A stretch of 64,000 nucleotides of DNA from Pseudomonas sp. MYb60 (GTDB taxonomy: Bacteria > Pseudomonadota > Gammaproteobacteria > Pseudomonadales > Pseudomonadaceae), in assembly GCF_002979555.1 (NCBI RefSeq), contig NZ_PCOZ01000001.1, positions 434,001 to 498,000 of the forward strand. Reading direction: 5' to 3'. The notes under the pieces were generated by a model, which saw only the letters and a program-made list of their open reading frames with translations, did not search any database and was not told the DNA's origin. The position numbers and the translations under genes are program-made. This document shows positions 35,364-45,601 of this stretch, piece after piece; position 1 is the stretch's first letter; every line of letters starts with the position of its first letter.

Positions 35364-36565
35364 CGCAACATATCCAGTGCCTGGTCCAGCGCTTCGAAAA
35401 AGCGCTCCAGGTCATCGGAGTCGTTATACAGCGCAAGGGAGACACGAATCGCCCCCGACAAATGCATCGCCTTGAGCAGCGGCATCGCGCAGTGATGGCC
35501 GGCGCGCACGGCAATGCCCTGTTCGGTGAGCAAGTGCGCCAGGTCGGCGTTGTGCACGCCTTCGACCACGAAGCTGACCAGCGCCACCTGCGGTGACCCC
35601 AGCACGCGCACGCCATTGCGCGCGTTCAACCCGCGCAACAGATAGTCATGCAACGCCGCCTCGTGGGCGATCACGGCCTGCGCGTCCAGCGAGCTCAGGT
35701 AATCCAGGCTGGCGCCCAGGCCGATCACGCTGGCAATCGGCGGTGTGCCGGCCTCGAAACCCAGCGGTGCCGGGCGAAAACTGGCGCTGTGGTAGTCGGC
35801 CTGTTGCACCATCTCGCCGCCAAACTGCCAGTGACGAAGGTGATGCAGGGCTTCGTTGCGGCCAAACAGCACGCCGACGCCGTCCGGGCCGTAGAGTTTG
35901 TGGCTGGAAAATACGTAGAAGTCGCAGCCCAGGGCCTGCACGTCGTGGCGGCCGTGGACAATGCCCTGGGCGCCGTCGACAACGGTCAGTGTGCCGTGAG
36001 GCTGGGCCAACGCGAGCAGCGCTTCCAGCGGTTGCCAAGCCCCCAGCACATTGGATAACTGGCTCAACGCCAGCAGGCGCGTGCGCGGGCCGATCAATGC
36101 GGCGGCCGCCGCGAGGTCGATCACGCCATCGTCACCCAGCGGCAATACCACCAGTTCCAGGGCGCGACGCTTGGCCAATTGCTGCCACGGCAGCAGGTTG
36201 GCGTGGTGTTCCAGGGCGCTGATGACGATCTCATCGCCCGCATTGAATAGGTGCTCCAGGCCATAAGCCAGGAGGTTCAGCGCAGAGGTTGCGCCGTGGG
36301 TAAACACGATCTGCCCGCTCTCGCCTGCATTGAGCCATTGCGCGACCTTGCTGCGGCTGTCTTCGAACGCCTGGGTCGCATGGGCCCCCGGTAAATGCTG
36401 GGCACGGTGCACATTGGCTGCGCCATTGGCGTAGTAATGGCTGATGGCATCCAGCAGGGCCTGAGGTTTTTGCGTGGTGGCGGCGTTGTCCAGGTAGGTC
36501 TGGTCCTGGCGTTGCAGGGTGGCGATGGCCGGGAAGTCGGCGCGCCAGGGGGAGGGCACTAGCAT
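35360..36565 (-). CDS. csdA: Cysteine desulfurase CsdA
   Basis: A 401-residue PLP enzyme of the SufS/CsdA group that takes sulfur from cysteine. The PLP lysine is in SSHKLYGPDG, and the persulfide cysteine in RAGHHCAMPLL. The N-terminal YLDNAATTQKP is the family mark. ATG 36565 is preferred to a TTG three codons upstream. It is co-translated with csdE. Confidence 0.94.
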   Translation of the reverse strand: MLVPSPWRADFPAIATLQRQDQTYLDNAATTQKPQALLDAISHYYANGAANVHRAQHLPGAHATQAFEDSRSKVAQWLNAGESGQIVFTHGATSALNLLAYGLEHLFNAGDEIVISALEHHANLLPWQQLAKRRALELVVLPLGDDGVIDLAAAAALIGPRTRLLALSQLSNVLGAWQPLEALLALAQPHGTLTVVDGAQGIVHGRHDVQALGCDFYVFSSHKLYGPDGVGVLFGRNEALHHLRHWQFGGEMVQQADYHSASFRPAPLGFEAGTPPIASVIGLGASLDYLSSLDAQAVIAHEAALHDYLLRGLNARNGVRVLGSPQVALVSFVVEGVHNADLAHLLTEQGIAVRAGHHCAMPLLKAMHLSGAIRVSLALYNDSDDLERFFEALDQALDMLR

Positions 36566-36581
36566 GGTGTTCAAGACTCGT

Positions 36582-36608
36582 ATAAACGGGCCCCAGGGTC
36601 AGGGCCCG
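36582..36608 (-). terminator. Terminator after dapD
   Basis: On the minus strand CGGGCCC, an 8-base loop and GGGCCCG precede TTTATA, 22 bases beyond the dapD stop. Confidence 0.8.
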
Positions 36609-36629
36609 CTAGTGGCATCGAGTGGCTGC

Positions 36630-37664
36630 TTAGTTGTGAGCGTGCAGCGCTTCGTTCAATTCGATGGCCGATTTGTGGGTTTTGCACTCCACGGCACCGG
36701 TCTCGGAGTTGCGGCGGAACAGCAGGTCCGGCTGGCCGGCCAGCTCACGTGCCTTGACCACCTTGACCAGTTGATTCTGCTCATCCAGCAGCGCGACCTT
36801 GGTCCCGGCGGTGACGTACAGGCCCGATTCCACGGTGTTGCGGTCGCCCAACGGGATACCGATACCGGCGTTGGCACCGATCAGGCAGCCTTCGCCGACC
36901 TTGATCACGATGTTGCCGCCACCCGACAGGGTGCCCATGGTGGAGCAACCACCGCCCAGGTCCGAGCCCTTGCCGACGAACACGCCCGCCGACACACGGC
37001 CTTCGATCATGCCCGGGCCTTCGGTGCCGGCGTTGAAGTTGACGAAACCTTCGTGCATCACGGTGGTGCCTTCGCCCACGTAGGCGCCCAGGCGCAGACG
37101 CGCGGCATCCGCGATACGCACGCCGGTCGGCACCACGTAGTCGGTCATTTTCGGGAACTTGTCCACCGAGAACACTTCCAGCAGATCGCCGCGCAGGCGG
37201 GCTTCCAGTTGGCGTTCCGGCAGCTCGGCCAGGTCGATCGCGCCCTGGCTGGTCCACGCCACGTTCGGCAGTTGCGGGAACACACCGGCGAGGCTCAAGC
37301 CGTGGGGCTTGACCAAACGGTGGGACAGCAGGTGCAGCTTGAGGTAGGCCTCAGGCGTGGAGGTCAGCGCAGCGTCTTCGGCCAGCAGGGTGGCGACCAG
37401 CGGTGTGTGGCTCTCAGCCAGGCGGCTCAACAATGCGGCCTGGGTGGCATCGACGCCTTTGAGCGCGTCGGCCAGTTGCAGGGCCTGGGCGACGGTGAAG
37501 GTGATCGCCTGGTTGCCTTCGGTGTAACCGAGGATCGGCGCGATGGCTGCGACGATGTCTGCCGATGGGTTGAGCAGCGGCTGTGCGTAAAACACTTCCA
37601 GCCAAGCGCCTTGGCGGTTCTGAGTGCCGACGCCGAAGCCCAGGCTGAACAGGGAATTGGACAT
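36630..37664 (-). CDS. dapD: Tetrahydrodipicolinate N-succinyltransferase
   Basis: A 344-residue enzyme that succinylates tetrahydrodipicolinate with succinyl-CoA in DAP/lysine synthesis. This is the longer, actinobacterial/Pseudomonas-type DapD. A left-handed beta-helix of hexapeptide repeats is visible (residues about 175-290: RIADAARLRLGAYVGEGTTVM, EGRVSAGVFVGKGSDLGGG). The C-terminus carries a short beta/CoA-binding part. The ArsC-like gene is 33 bases upstream on the same strand. Confidence 0.95.
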   Translation of the reverse strand: MSNSLFSLGFGVGTQNRQGAWLEVFYAQPLLNPSADIVAAIAPILGYTEGNQAITFTVAQALQLADALKGVDATQAALLSRLAESHTPLVATLLAEDAALTSTPEAYLKLHLLSHRLVKPHGLSLAGVFPQLPNVAWTSQGAIDLAELPERQLEARLRGDLLEVFSVDKFPKMTDYVVPTGVRIADAARLRLGAYVGEGTTVMHEGFVNFNAGTEGPGMIEGRVSAGVFVGKGSDLGGGCSTMGTLSGGGNIVIKVGEGCLIGANAGIGIPLGDRNTVESGLYVTAGTKVALLDEQNQLVKVVKARELAGQPDLLFRRNSETGAVECKTHKSAIELNEALHAHN

Positions 37665-37697
37665 GCTGTTACCTCTACAAAAATGGAAAGGGCTGAC

Positions 37698-38060
37698 CTA
37701 CTTGAGGGCCGCCGAATAACTATCTGGCTTGAAGCCAATCAGGGTTCTGTCACCGAGATCCAGCACCGGGCGCTTGATCATCGAAGGTTGTGCGAGCATC
37801 AATTCAATGGCTTTCGACTGATCGAGATCGGCTTTGCGTTCGTCTTCGAGTTTGCGAAAGGTGGTGCCCGCACGGTTCAACACCACCTGCCAACCGTGCT
37901 CGTTGCACCATTGGGTCAAGTGTTCGCGGTCGATACCGGCCGTTTTGTAGTCGTGGAACTCATAGTTGACGCCGTGCTCATCGAGCCAGGTGCGCGCCTT
38001 TTTCATGGTGTCACAGGCTTTGATGCCGAAAAGGTGCAACGTTTTGCTTGAAACGGTCAA
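37698..38060 (-). CDS. ArsC/Spx-family thioredoxin-fold protein (YffB-like)
   Basis: A 120-residue protein beginning (TTG start at 38060) TVSSKTLHLFGIKACDTMKKARTWLDEHGV. AAGGGGGG lies about eight bases before the TTG, which marks this start. The single cysteine in KACDTM (Cys16) and the thioredoxin-like layout match YffB, a glutathione-dependent reductase-like member of the ArsC family. Arsenate reduction is not implied. It is probably transcribed with dapD; the open frame upstream of the TTG has no start signals. Confidence 0.85.
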   Translation of the reverse strand: MTVSSKTLHLFGIKACDTMKKARTWLDEHGVNYEFHDYKTAGIDREHLTQWCNEHGWQVVLNRAGTTFRKLEDERKADLDQSKAIELMLAQPSMIKRPVLDLGDRTLIGFKPDSYSAALK

Positions 38061-38274
38061 GGAATTGCCCCCCTTTGGGCCAATGAAAACGAAAGGTTGG
38101 GGATTATGCCACGACCAGCGGCGCGTGGTGCCCCTCGTCATGCGGGCGTGCGACTTATGTGCAAATGCCGGCCGGTAACATAGGCGCGTACCATAACGGC
38201 CTAATATGGCACTTCAACTGCCAGTTGTTGCCAGATGTGTGTCGTTGCAAGTCGATTGTCCGGGAACCCGCTTT

Positions 38275-39912
38275 ATGCAAACCGCCTACACCGTACTTAT
38301 CCTGCTGATGTTGGTCAGCGTTTCGCGTCTGGTCGGGCGTGTCATCCCCTTGCCGTTGCCCCTGGTGCAGATTGCGGCGGGCGCGTTGCTGGCGTGGCCC
38401 ACGCTGGGGCTGCATGTGGCGCTGGACCCGGAGTTGTTCCTGTTTCTGTTCCTGCCACCGCTGTTGTTTTCCGATGGTTGGCGCATGCCCAAGCGCGAAT
38501 TGTGGCGCTTGCGCGGGCCGATCCTGACGTTGGCGGTGGGGCTGGTGCTGTTCACCGTCGTGGGCGCCGGTTACTTCATCCACTGGATTCTGCCGACGAT
38601 CCCCTTGCCGGTGGCCTTCGCCCTGGCGGCCGTGTTGTCGCCGACGGATGCCGTGGCGGTGTCGGCCATTTCGCAGAACCGTTTACCCACGCCGCTGATG
38701 CATATGCTCCAGGGCGAGGCGTTGATGAACGATGCGTCGGGCCTGGTGACCTTCAAATTCGCCCTCGCGGCAGCGTTGACCGGAGTGTTTTCCCTGGCCG
38801 ATGCGAGTCTGACGTTCGTGTTGGTGGCGGTCGGTGGCCTGGCGGTCGGCGTGGCGCTGAGCTGGCTGGTCGGCCGCCTGCGTGCGTGGATGATTGCGCG
38901 CGGCTGGGACGACCCGGCGACTCACGTGGTGTTCATGTTGCTGCTGCCGTTTGCCGCCTACGTGCTGGCTGAGCGCCTCGGTGCGTCGGGCATTCTGTCG
39001 GCCGTCGCGGCCGGGATGATGCAGAGCTGGCTCGACCTGCTGCCACGCCAGACCAGTACGCGGTTGCTCAATCGCAGCGTGTGGTCATTGCTGGAGTTTG
39101 CCTTCAACGGCTTGATCTTCCTGCTGCTGGGCCTGCAACTGCCGGACATTATCAAGGCGGTGGTGAGCCACGAGTCGACCTTGTGGCCGACCCTGTTTTA
39201 TCGCTGCCTGGACGTGATCGCGATCTTTCTGGTGCTGGTGGTGCTGCGGTTTATCTGGGTGCAGAGCATTTGGCGCCTGTCGGGGTTGCTCCGCCGTATC
39301 CGTGGGAAAAGTGAGCTGACACTGGTGCCGACAGCCCGTTCCTGCTGGCTGCTGACCGTCGGCGGCGTGCGCGGAGCAGTAACCCTGGCCGGCGTAATGT
39401 CGGTGCCTTTATTGCTGGCGCCTGGGCAGGATTTCCCCGAGCGCGACTTGCTGATCTTCATCGCGGCCGGGGTGATCCTGTTGTCACTGGTCGCTGCCTG
39501 TATCGCGTTGCCGCTGTTGCTGCGGGGTATCGAAAAAAGCCCCGATGAGAAACGCCACAACGAAGTGCGTGAAGCCTGGAAGAAAACCGCCGTGGCGGCC
39601 ATTCATGCGCTGGAAGTCGAAGAGGCCGGCGAGTCCCAGGACGCCGCGCAGGCGGCTTTGGCCACGGAGCTCAAGGCGCGGATCATGTCGGAGTATCGCC
39701 ACCAGCTGGACGTCTTCAATGACTCGGCCGAGGCCCAGGCACTGGCTTTGCAGATGGATCAGCTGGAAAGCAAGCTGCGCCTCAAAGCCCTGCGGGCCCA
39801 GCGATTGGAACTCTACAGGCTGAGCCGTCAACACGAAATTGGTGATGATGTGCTGCGTGAGGTGCTGGCGGACCTGGACATGAGCGAGGCCGGTCTCGCG
39901 CGGCAGCGATAG
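38275..39912 (+). CDS. CPA1-family Na+/H+ antiporter
   Basis: A 545-residue membrane protein with about twelve hydrophobic segments and a cytoplasmic C-terminal tail (about residues 415-545) rich in charged helices. Transport-site motifs are LSPTDAVAVSAI and GEALMNDASGLVTF, the NhaP/NHE pattern. It exchanges Na+ or K+ for protons. The start is ATG 38275; ATG 38206 is open but lacks a ribosome site. It is divergent from the ArsC-like gene. Confidence 0.9.
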   Translation: MQTAYTVLILLMLVSVSRLVGRVIPLPLPLVQIAAGALLAWPTLGLHVALDPELFLFLFLPPLLFSDGWRMPKRELWRLRGPILTLAVGLVLFTVVGAGYFIHWILPTIPLPVAFALAAVLSPTDAVAVSAISQNRLPTPLMHMLQGEALMNDASGLVTFKFALAAALTGVFSLADASLTFVLVAVGGLAVGVALSWLVGRLRAWMIARGWDDPATHVVFMLLLPFAAYVLAERLGASGILSAVAAGMMQSWLDLLPRQTSTRLLNRSVWSLLEFAFNGLIFLLLGLQLPDIIKAVVSHESTLWPTLFYRCLDVIAIFLVLVVLRFIWVQSIWRLSGLLRRIRGKSELTLVPTARSCWLLTVGGVRGAVTLAGVMSVPLLLAPGQDFPERDLLIFIAAGVILLSLVAACIALPLLLRGIEKSPDEKRHNEVREAWKKTAVAAIHALEVEEAGESQDAAQAALATELKARIMSEYRHQLDVFNDSAEAQALALQMDQLESKLRLKALRAQRLELYRLSRQHEIGDDVLREVLADLDMSEAGLARQR

Positions 39913-39925
39913 CCTCGCGGCGCTA

Positions 39926-40636
39926 TCAAGGGGTGTGAGGGACTTTTGGATAGGTCTTGTTTGCCCAGGCAATGTCGCCCGCGCTCAGCGTCGCATTACG
40001 TGAGTGGAAGAGGTTCTGGGTGGTCAGTTCAGGGTTGATGGAGTAATGCATGATCGAGTCTGGGTCGTAGGGAGAAAATTCGTATTGGTCGCTGCGGGGC
40101 AGGGGTAGCCAGTTGACTCGCTGGCTAGAGGGGGAAAAATGCCGGTCAAGGCTTGCCTGATTCCAGGGAATATTGGCGTCGGGGTGTTGGTGCGCGTGAT
40201 GCGCACCCAGCATATGCCCGAACTCGTGCAACACGGTCGCAGTGAATGATTGCGCGGTGTGGTCGCTCGGCAGCGTCATGGTCGGGTGCCCTGAGGGCAC
40301 TTCCTGCGCAGCCGTTCCCACCATCGACTGGCCTGTGTGGTTGAGGGTTGGATTGGCTGCGATTCTCACGTCGGCATCCTCGCCGGCCACGAATTCAAAC
40401 CTGAGGTTGATATGGGGACCCCATTCGGCGGCGGCCTTTTTGATGGCCAACACGTAGGGGTCGTCCACTGCATAATCGTAGATGGCGATCTTGATCGTGC
40501 TGTTTTGCGGCCAGTACCTGGCAGGCTCTCCGACATTGCGTCGGCTCCTGGAAAGGCGCTGGGGTTGATGGGACTCTTCGTCCGGTTTTTCAACCTGCGG
40601 CGCAAAGTAAGGGGGCAAGGTGCTGGAAGGGATCAT
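39926..40636 (-). CDS. Metzincin (astacin/matrixin-like) zinc protease without signal peptide
   Basis: A 236-residue protein with the full metzincin zinc motif HEFGHMLGAHH (His137, Glu138, His141, His147) and Met-turn SIMHY (Met196). The C-terminal LSAGDIAWANKTYP is typical of astacin/matrixin domains. There is no N-terminal hydrophobic signal and no prodomain cysteine switch. The first 15 residues (MIPSSTLPPYFAPQV) lack acidic residues, have Pro3 and are Ser/Pro-rich, like type III effectors. AAGGAG precedes ATG 40636. A degenerate hrp-like site lies upstream. A cytoplasmic or otherwise exported protease is also possible. Confidence 0.85.
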   Translation of the reverse strand: MIPSSTLPPYFAPQVEKPDEESHQPQRLSRSRRNVGEPARYWPQNSTIKIAIYDYAVDDPYVLAIKKAAAEWGPHINLRFEFVAGEDADVRIAANPTLNHTGQSMVGTAAQEVPSGHPTMTLPSDHTAQSFTATVLHEFGHMLGAHHAHQHPDANIPWNQASLDRHFSPSSQRVNWLPLPRSDQYEFSPYDPDSIMHYSINPELTTQNLFHSRNATLSAGDIAWANKTYPKVPHTP

Positions 40637-40676
40637 GTCGGTTCTCCTTGCAGAATTCAGGGACGAAACTGAAGGC

Positions 40677-40705
40677 TGATTCGTCCCTGAGGCATGAAAG
40701 GTTCC
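40677..40705 (-). promoter_or_regulatory. Degenerate hrp-box-like site upstream of the metzincin
   Basis: On the minus strand GGAACC (40705-40700), 16 bases, then CGAATCA (40683-40677). The -35 part is perfect; the -10 part matches CCACNNA at only three of five fixed bases. It ends 40 bases before the ATG at 40636. Confidence 0.3.
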
Positions 40706-40755
40706 GACATTGAATGTAGGAAAATGTGAGTGCGCCCGCTGACGGGGCGCACGGC

Positions 40756-41955
40756 TCACGCGTTGCGGGTAATGAAATGCCGAATCCGCTCGGCGGCTTC
40801 CACGCACTCCGCCAGCGGCGCAACGAGGGCCAGGCGAACGCGCCCGGCGCCCGGGTTAACGCCATCGACTTCGCGCGACAGGTACGAACCCGGCACCACA
40901 GTCACGTGTTCTTCCACGAACAAATCGCGGCAGAACGCGGCGTCGTCGCCCTTCACATTCGGCCACAGGTAGAACCCGCCGTCCGGGCTCTGCACGTCGA
41001 GCACCGGTTTGAGGATCGCCAGGACGGCGTCGAACTTCTCGCGGTACAGGTCGCGGTTGGCCAGTACGTGGGCTTCGTCCTGCCAGGCGGCAATGCTGGC
41101 CAGCTGGGTTTGCACCGGCATCGCGCAGCCATGGTAGGTGCGGTACAGCAGGAACGCCTTGAGGATGTCGGCGTCGCCGGCCACGAACCCGGAGCGCAGG
41201 CCCGGCAGGTTCGAGCGCTTGGACAGGCTGTGGAATACCACGCAGCGCTTGAAGTCCTGGCGACCCAGTTCGACGCAGGCGCTGAGCAGGCCAGGCGGCG
41301 GGGTTTGTTCGTCGAAGTACAGCTCGCTGTAGCACTCGTCGGCGGCGATGACGAAGTCGTATTCGTCGGCCAGGGCGATGAGTTTTTTCAGGGTGTCGAC
41401 CGGGATCAGCGCGCCGGTGGGGTTGCCCGGCGAGCACAGGAACAGGATCTGGCAGCGTTTCCAGATGTCCGGCGTCACGGCGTCGAAGTCCGGGTTGAAG
41501 CCGTTGGCGTCCAGGCATGGCAGGTAATGCGGCTTGGCGCCGGCCAGGAACGCTGCACCTTCGTAGATCTGGTAGAACGGGTTCGGGCTCACAACCAGCG
41601 CGTCTTCGCCACGGTTGACCACCGTCTGGGTGAAGGCGAACAGCGCTTCGCGGGTACCGTTGACCGGCAGGATGTTGCGCGCCGGGTCGAGCCAGCCCTG
41701 GGGGACGTCGAAGCGACGTTCGCACCAGGCGCCGATGGCTTCACGCAGGGCCGGGATGCCCAGGGTGGTCGGGTAGACGGCCATTTGGTCGAGGTTGTTG
41801 CTCAGTGCTTCAGCGACGAAGCGCGGCGATGTGTGCTTGGGCTCGCCGATTGACAGCGCGATCGGGCGCTTGTCCGGGTTCGGCGTGACGCTGCCCAGCA
41901 GGGCACGCAGTTTCTCGAACGGGTAGGGCTGGAGTTGGTTCAGGGCGTTGTTCAT
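40756..41955 (-). CDS. dapC: Succinyldiaminopimelate aminotransferase
   Basis: A 399-residue class I/II PLP aminotransferase that converts N-succinyl-2-amino-6-ketopimelate to N-succinyl-LL-DAP. The PLP lysine is in HSLSKRSNLPGLR, the conserved CSPGNPTG and AADECYSELYF are present, and the end is GAGRVRLALVAP. It is neighbour to glnD, as in other pseudomonads, and the step lies between DapD (36630) and DapE (29952). The start is ATG 41955. Confidence 0.93.
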   Translation of the reverse strand: MNNALNQLQPYPFEKLRALLGSVTPNPDKRPIALSIGEPKHTSPRFVAEALSNNLDQMAVYPTTLGIPALREAIGAWCERRFDVPQGWLDPARNILPVNGTREALFAFTQTVVNRGEDALVVSPNPFYQIYEGAAFLAGAKPHYLPCLDANGFNPDFDAVTPDIWKRCQILFLCSPGNPTGALIPVDTLKKLIALADEYDFVIAADECYSELYFDEQTPPPGLLSACVELGRQDFKRCVVFHSLSKRSNLPGLRSGFVAGDADILKAFLLYRTYHGCAMPVQTQLASIAAWQDEAHVLANRDLYREKFDAVLAILKPVLDVQSPDGGFYLWPNVKGDDAAFCRDLFVEEHVTVVPGSYLSREVDGVNPGAGRVRLALVAPLAECVEAAERIRHFITRNA

Positions 41956-41998
41956 CGAAAATCTCGTTCAATTCGGTTGAGAGCATGCGGTCTGCTGG

Positions 41999-42023
41999 GC
42001 AAGGCAACTCCCCCTCCCACATA
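41999..42023. repeat. Single REP fragment
   Basis: The block GGCAAGGCAACTCCCCCTCCCACAT, upstream of dapC, resembles one arm of the GCCCCCTCCCACAT REP family with a small change in the core. The second arm is absent. Confidence 0.55.
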
Positions 42024-42052
42024 AGGCCGGTTTTCACAGGTTGGCCCGCGTT

Positions 42053-44755
42053 TTATATCGTCAGGCGTGTCAGCTCGACGCCAGGTTCCTGGGTCACGCT
42101 CAACTGCTCCACAATGGCGGCCTGCAAGCGCAGGCACAGCTCCGGGTCGGACAGCGGCTGGTTGTCGGCGTCGGTGATGAAGAACACGTCTTCCACGCGT
42201 TCGCCAAGGGTCGCAATCTTGGCGTTCTGCAGTGACAGGTCGAACTCCAGGAAGATCCCGCCGATGCGCGCCAGCAGCCCCGGGCGATCCGGTGCGCTGA
42301 GTTCCAGTACCGTCACCGGGCGCTGGGCATCGTTGGAGATGGTCACCTGGGGCGCAAACGCAAAGTGCTTGAGCTGGCGCGGTACCCGGCGCTGGATGAT
42401 GGTCGGGTAGTCGTCAGGGTTGCGCAGGGCCTCGGTCAGGCCTTCGCGGATTTTCTTCACGCGCGCGGGGTTGTCACCGATGGACTCGCCTTCGGTGTCG
42501 AGCACGATGTAGGTGTCGAGGGTGAACTGGCTGCTGGAAGTGATCACTCGCGCGTCATGGATGTTCAGGTTGAGCTGGTCCATGGCCGCCACGGTCACGG
42601 CGAAGAAGTCATGCTGGTCCGGCGCATAGATGAAGATCTGCGTGCCGCCTTCGAATTCGCGCTGGGTGGTTTCCTTGATCAGCACCAGCGGCCCGCCGTC
42701 GGCCGGCTGCTGCAGGATCGCGTCACTGTGCCAGGCGACGTCGCCGGCGGTGTGACGCAGGAAATAGTCATCGCCCAGTTGCGACCACAGTTGCTCGACG
42801 TCGTCCGGGTCGTTGCCGCCACGCACCAGAATGTCCAGGGCCGCGCTCTGGGTGCGGCGAATCTGCTCTTCGCGGTCCACCGGATTTTCCAGGCCGCGGC
42901 GCAGGGCGCGCTTGGTCTCGGTGTAGAGCTGGCGCAACAGGCTGGCACGCCACGAGTTCCACAGCGTCGGGTTGGTGGCATTGATGTCGGAGACGGTCAG
43001 CACGTACAGGTAGTCGAGACGGGTCTCGTCGCCGACGATGCCAGCGAAGTCATGGATCACCTGCGGGTCGGACAGGTCCTTGCGCTGTGCGGTGGTCGAC
43101 ATCACCAAGTGGTTCTGTACCAGCCAGACGATCAGCCGGCTGTCCCACAATGGCAACTGGTGGCGCTGGCAAAACGCTTCAGCGTCGACGGCGCCAACTT
43201 CCGAATGGTCGCCATGCCGCCCCTTGCCGATGTCATGGTACAAACCGGCCAGGTAGATCAGTTCGGGCTTGGGCAGCTTGGCCATGAGCTTGCTGGCCAG
43301 CGGGAATTTCTCGGACACCTGGGTGTACTGCAACTTACGCAGATGCTTGATCAGGTTCAGGGTGTGGGCGTCCACGGTGTAGATGTGGAACAGGTCGTGC
43401 TGCATCTGCCCGACAATGAAGCCGAACTCCGGCAGGTAGCGCCCGAGAATGCCGTAACGGTTCATCCGTCGCAGGTTGCGGTGGATGCCGATCTTGCACT
43501 TGAACAGCTCGATAAACAGGCTGGTATTGCGGATGTCGTGGCGGAAATCATCGTCGATCAGGTGACGGTTTTCCCGCAGCAGACGGATGGTGTCGGCGCG
43601 GACGCCCTTGATTTCCGGCTGCTGGGCCATCAGCACGAAAATCTCCAGCATGGCGAACGGCGTGCGGCGGAACACATTGTCGTTGCGCGCCTCGATGTAG
43701 CCGTCGTGCAACTGAAAGCGCGCATTGATCGGCTGCGGCGGCGCTTCGTCTTCGGGGGCCAGGATCACCTCCTCGAAGTGCTGGATGATCAGGTCGCTGA
43801 GCTGGGCAATGCTCATGACCACCCGGTAATACTGCTGCATGAAGCTTTCGATGCTGGTCTTCGCGTCCTCGCCTTCAAACCCCAGCAGGGTGGCGATGGA
43901 GCGCTGGTGGTCGAACAGCAGGCGGTCTTCGGAGCGGCCGGCGAGCATGTGCAGGGCATAGCGCACCTTCCACAGGAATTCCTGGGACGAGGCCAGCAGG
44001 GCGTTTTCGCTCTCCACCAGGAAGCCTTCGCCGGCCAGGGCCCGCAGGTTCAGGGTGCCGTACTGGCGACGGGCGACCCATAGAATCGTCTGGATATCCC
44101 GCAGCCCGCCCGGCGAGCCTTTGACGTTGGGTTCCAGGTTGTATTCGGTGTCGTTGTATTTGTGGTGCCGGGCCTTCTGCTCGGCACGCTTGGCCAGGAA
44201 GAACTCCTTGCTCGGCCACATGTGCGCAGTGCTGGTGACGTCGAGCATGCGCTGGCGCAGGCGCTCGGGGCCGGCGATGGTGCGGCTTTCCATGAGGTTG
44301 GTGATGATGGTCAGGTCGGCACGGGCTTCTTCGGCGCATTCGTCCACCGAACGGACGCTCTGGCCGACTTCCAGGCCGATGTCCCACAGCAACGTGAGAA
44401 AACGCTCGATGGAGTCGCGAAAGATCTCATGGTCCGCGCTGTCCAGCAGGATCAGCAGGTCGATGTCGGAGTAGGGGTGCAACTCGCCACGCCCGTAACC
44501 GCCGACCGCCACCAAGGCGATATCGGCGTCTTCGCTCCAATTGAACTGTTCCCAGGCCTTTTGCAGGATGTTGTCGACGAACCAGGCGCGGTCCTCGATC
44601 AGCCGGCGAATGTCGCGGCCACTGCGAAAGCGCGCGTCGAGTACCTCGCGGGCCTGGCGGATCGCCTTCTTGAAGGCGGCGATAGGGCTTGCCTTCAGGG
44701 CCAGTTCGGCCTGGAACTGGCCACGGTCGAAGAGTTCGGGATCCACCTGGGGCAT
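42053..44755 (-). CDS. glnD: [Protein-PII] uridylyltransferase / uridylyl-removing enzyme
   Basis: The 900-residue nitrogen sensor that adds UMP to, or removes it from, PII (GlnB/GlnK) according to glutamine level. Domains in order are a nucleotidyltransferase ([19 protein letters not shown]), a helical linker, an HD domain ([17 protein letters not shown]) and two C-terminal ACT domains (about residues 715-790 and 830-900). Nothing looks broken. The start is ATG 44755. It lies 63 bases downstream of map on the same strand. Confidence 0.96.
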   Translation of the reverse strand: MPQVDPELFDRGQFQAELALKASPIAAFKKAIRQAREVLDARFRSGRDIRRLIEDRAWFVDNILQKAWEQFNWSEDADIALVAVGGYGRGELHPYSDIDLLILLDSADHEIFRDSIERFLTLLWDIGLEVGQSVRSVDECAEEARADLTIITNLMESRTIAGPERLRQRMLDVTSTAHMWPSKEFFLAKRAEQKARHHKYNDTEYNLEPNVKGSPGGLRDIQTILWVARRQYGTLNLRALAGEGFLVESENALLASSQEFLWKVRYALHMLAGRSEDRLLFDHQRSIATLLGFEGEDAKTSIESFMQQYYRVVMSIAQLSDLIIQHFEEVILAPEDEAPPQPINARFQLHDGYIEARNDNVFRRTPFAMLEIFVLMAQQPEIKGVRADTIRLLRENRHLIDDDFRHDIRNTSLFIELFKCKIGIHRNLRRMNRYGILGRYLPEFGFIVGQMQHDLFHIYTVDAHTLNLIKHLRKLQYTQVSEKFPLASKLMAKLPKPELIYLAGLYHDIGKGRHGDHSEVGAVDAEAFCQRHQLPLWDSRLIVWLVQNHLVMSTTAQRKDLSDPQVIHDFAGIVGDETRLDYLYVLTVSDINATNPTLWNSWRASLLRQLYTETKRALRRGLENPVDREEQIRRTQSAALDILVRGGNDPDDVEQLWSQLGDDYFLRHTAGDVAWHSDAILQQPADGGPLVLIKETTQREFEGGTQIFIYAPDQHDFFAVTVAAMDQLNLNIHDARVITSSSQFTLDTYIVLDTEGESIGDNPARVKKIREGLTEALRNPDDYPTIIQRRVPRQLKHFAFAPQVTISNDAQRPVTVLELSAPDRPGLLARIGGIFLEFDLSLQNAKIATLGERVEDVFFITDADNQPLSDPELCLRLQAAIVEQLSVTQEPGVELTRLTI

Positions 44756-44818
44756 CGATCGGCTTTCCTTTCTATCTGTCAGTCAGTCATTACACCGTTG
44801 GGAAAACCTGGGCAGCCT

Positions 44819-45601
44819 TTACGCTGAAACGCGCGGGATCGTGTCGTCGGCGCGCAGGGTGAAGATCTCGTAGCCGGTTTCGGTGACCAGCAGGGTATGT
44901 TCCCACTGCGCCGAGAGCTTGCGGTCCTTGGTGATGGCGGTCCAGCCGTCGCCCAGCACCTTGGTGTCGGCCTTGCCCTGGTTGATCATCGGCTCGATGG
45001 TGAAGGTCATGCCCGCCTTGAGCTCCATGCCGGTGCCGGCACGGCCGTAATGCAGAATCTGCGGTTCTTCGTGGAACACGGTGCCGATGCCGTGGCCGCA
45101 GAACTCGCGGACCACCGAGAAGCCGTTCTTTTCGGCGTGCTTCTGGATCACTTCACCGATGTCGCCCAGGCGGCAGCCAGGCTTGACGATTTCGATGGCC
45201 TTGTACATGCATTCCTGGGTCACCTGGGACAGGCGCTCGGCCCAGACCGGTACGGTGCCAACGTGGAACATGCGGCTGGTGTCGCCGAAATAGCGGTCCT
45301 TGATCACGGTGACGTCGATGTTCAGGGTGTCGCCGTCCTTCAACGGCTTGTCGCCCGGAATGCCGTGGCAGACCACGTGGTTGACCGAGGTGCAGATCGA
45401 CTTGGGAAAACCCTTGTAGTTCAGCGGCGCAGGAATCGCACCCTGTACGTTGACTATATAGTCGTGGCAGATCTGGTTCAGGGTCTCGGTGGTGACGCCG
45501 GGCTTGACGTGTTCGGCGATCATCTCCAGTACGTCGGCGGCCAGTTTGCCGGCGATGCGCATGCCGGCGATGTCTTCGGCGGTTTTCAAACTAACGGTCA
45601 T
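44819..45601 (-). CDS. map: Methionine aminopeptidase type I
   Basis: A 260-residue metalloprotease that removes N-terminal methionine. Metal ligands are seen in NIDVTVIKDRYFGDTSRMF, GHGIGTVFHEEP, TFTIEPMI and WEHTLLVT. The start is ATG 45601. It is divergent from rpsB across a 387-bp gap, as in many gamma-proteobacteria. Confidence 0.96.
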   Translation of the reverse strand: MTVSLKTAEDIAGMRIAGKLAADVLEMIAEHVKPGVTTETLNQICHDYIVNVQGAIPAPLNYKGFPKSICTSVNHVVCHGIPGDKPLKDGDTLNIDVTVIKDRYFGDTSRMFHVGTVPVWAERLSQVTQECMYKAIEIVKPGCRLGDIGEVIQKHAEKNGFSVVREFCGHGIGTVFHEEPQILHYGRAGTGMELKAGMTFTIEPMINQGKADTKVLGDGWTAITKDRKLSAQWEHTLLVTETGYEIFTLRADDTIPRVSA

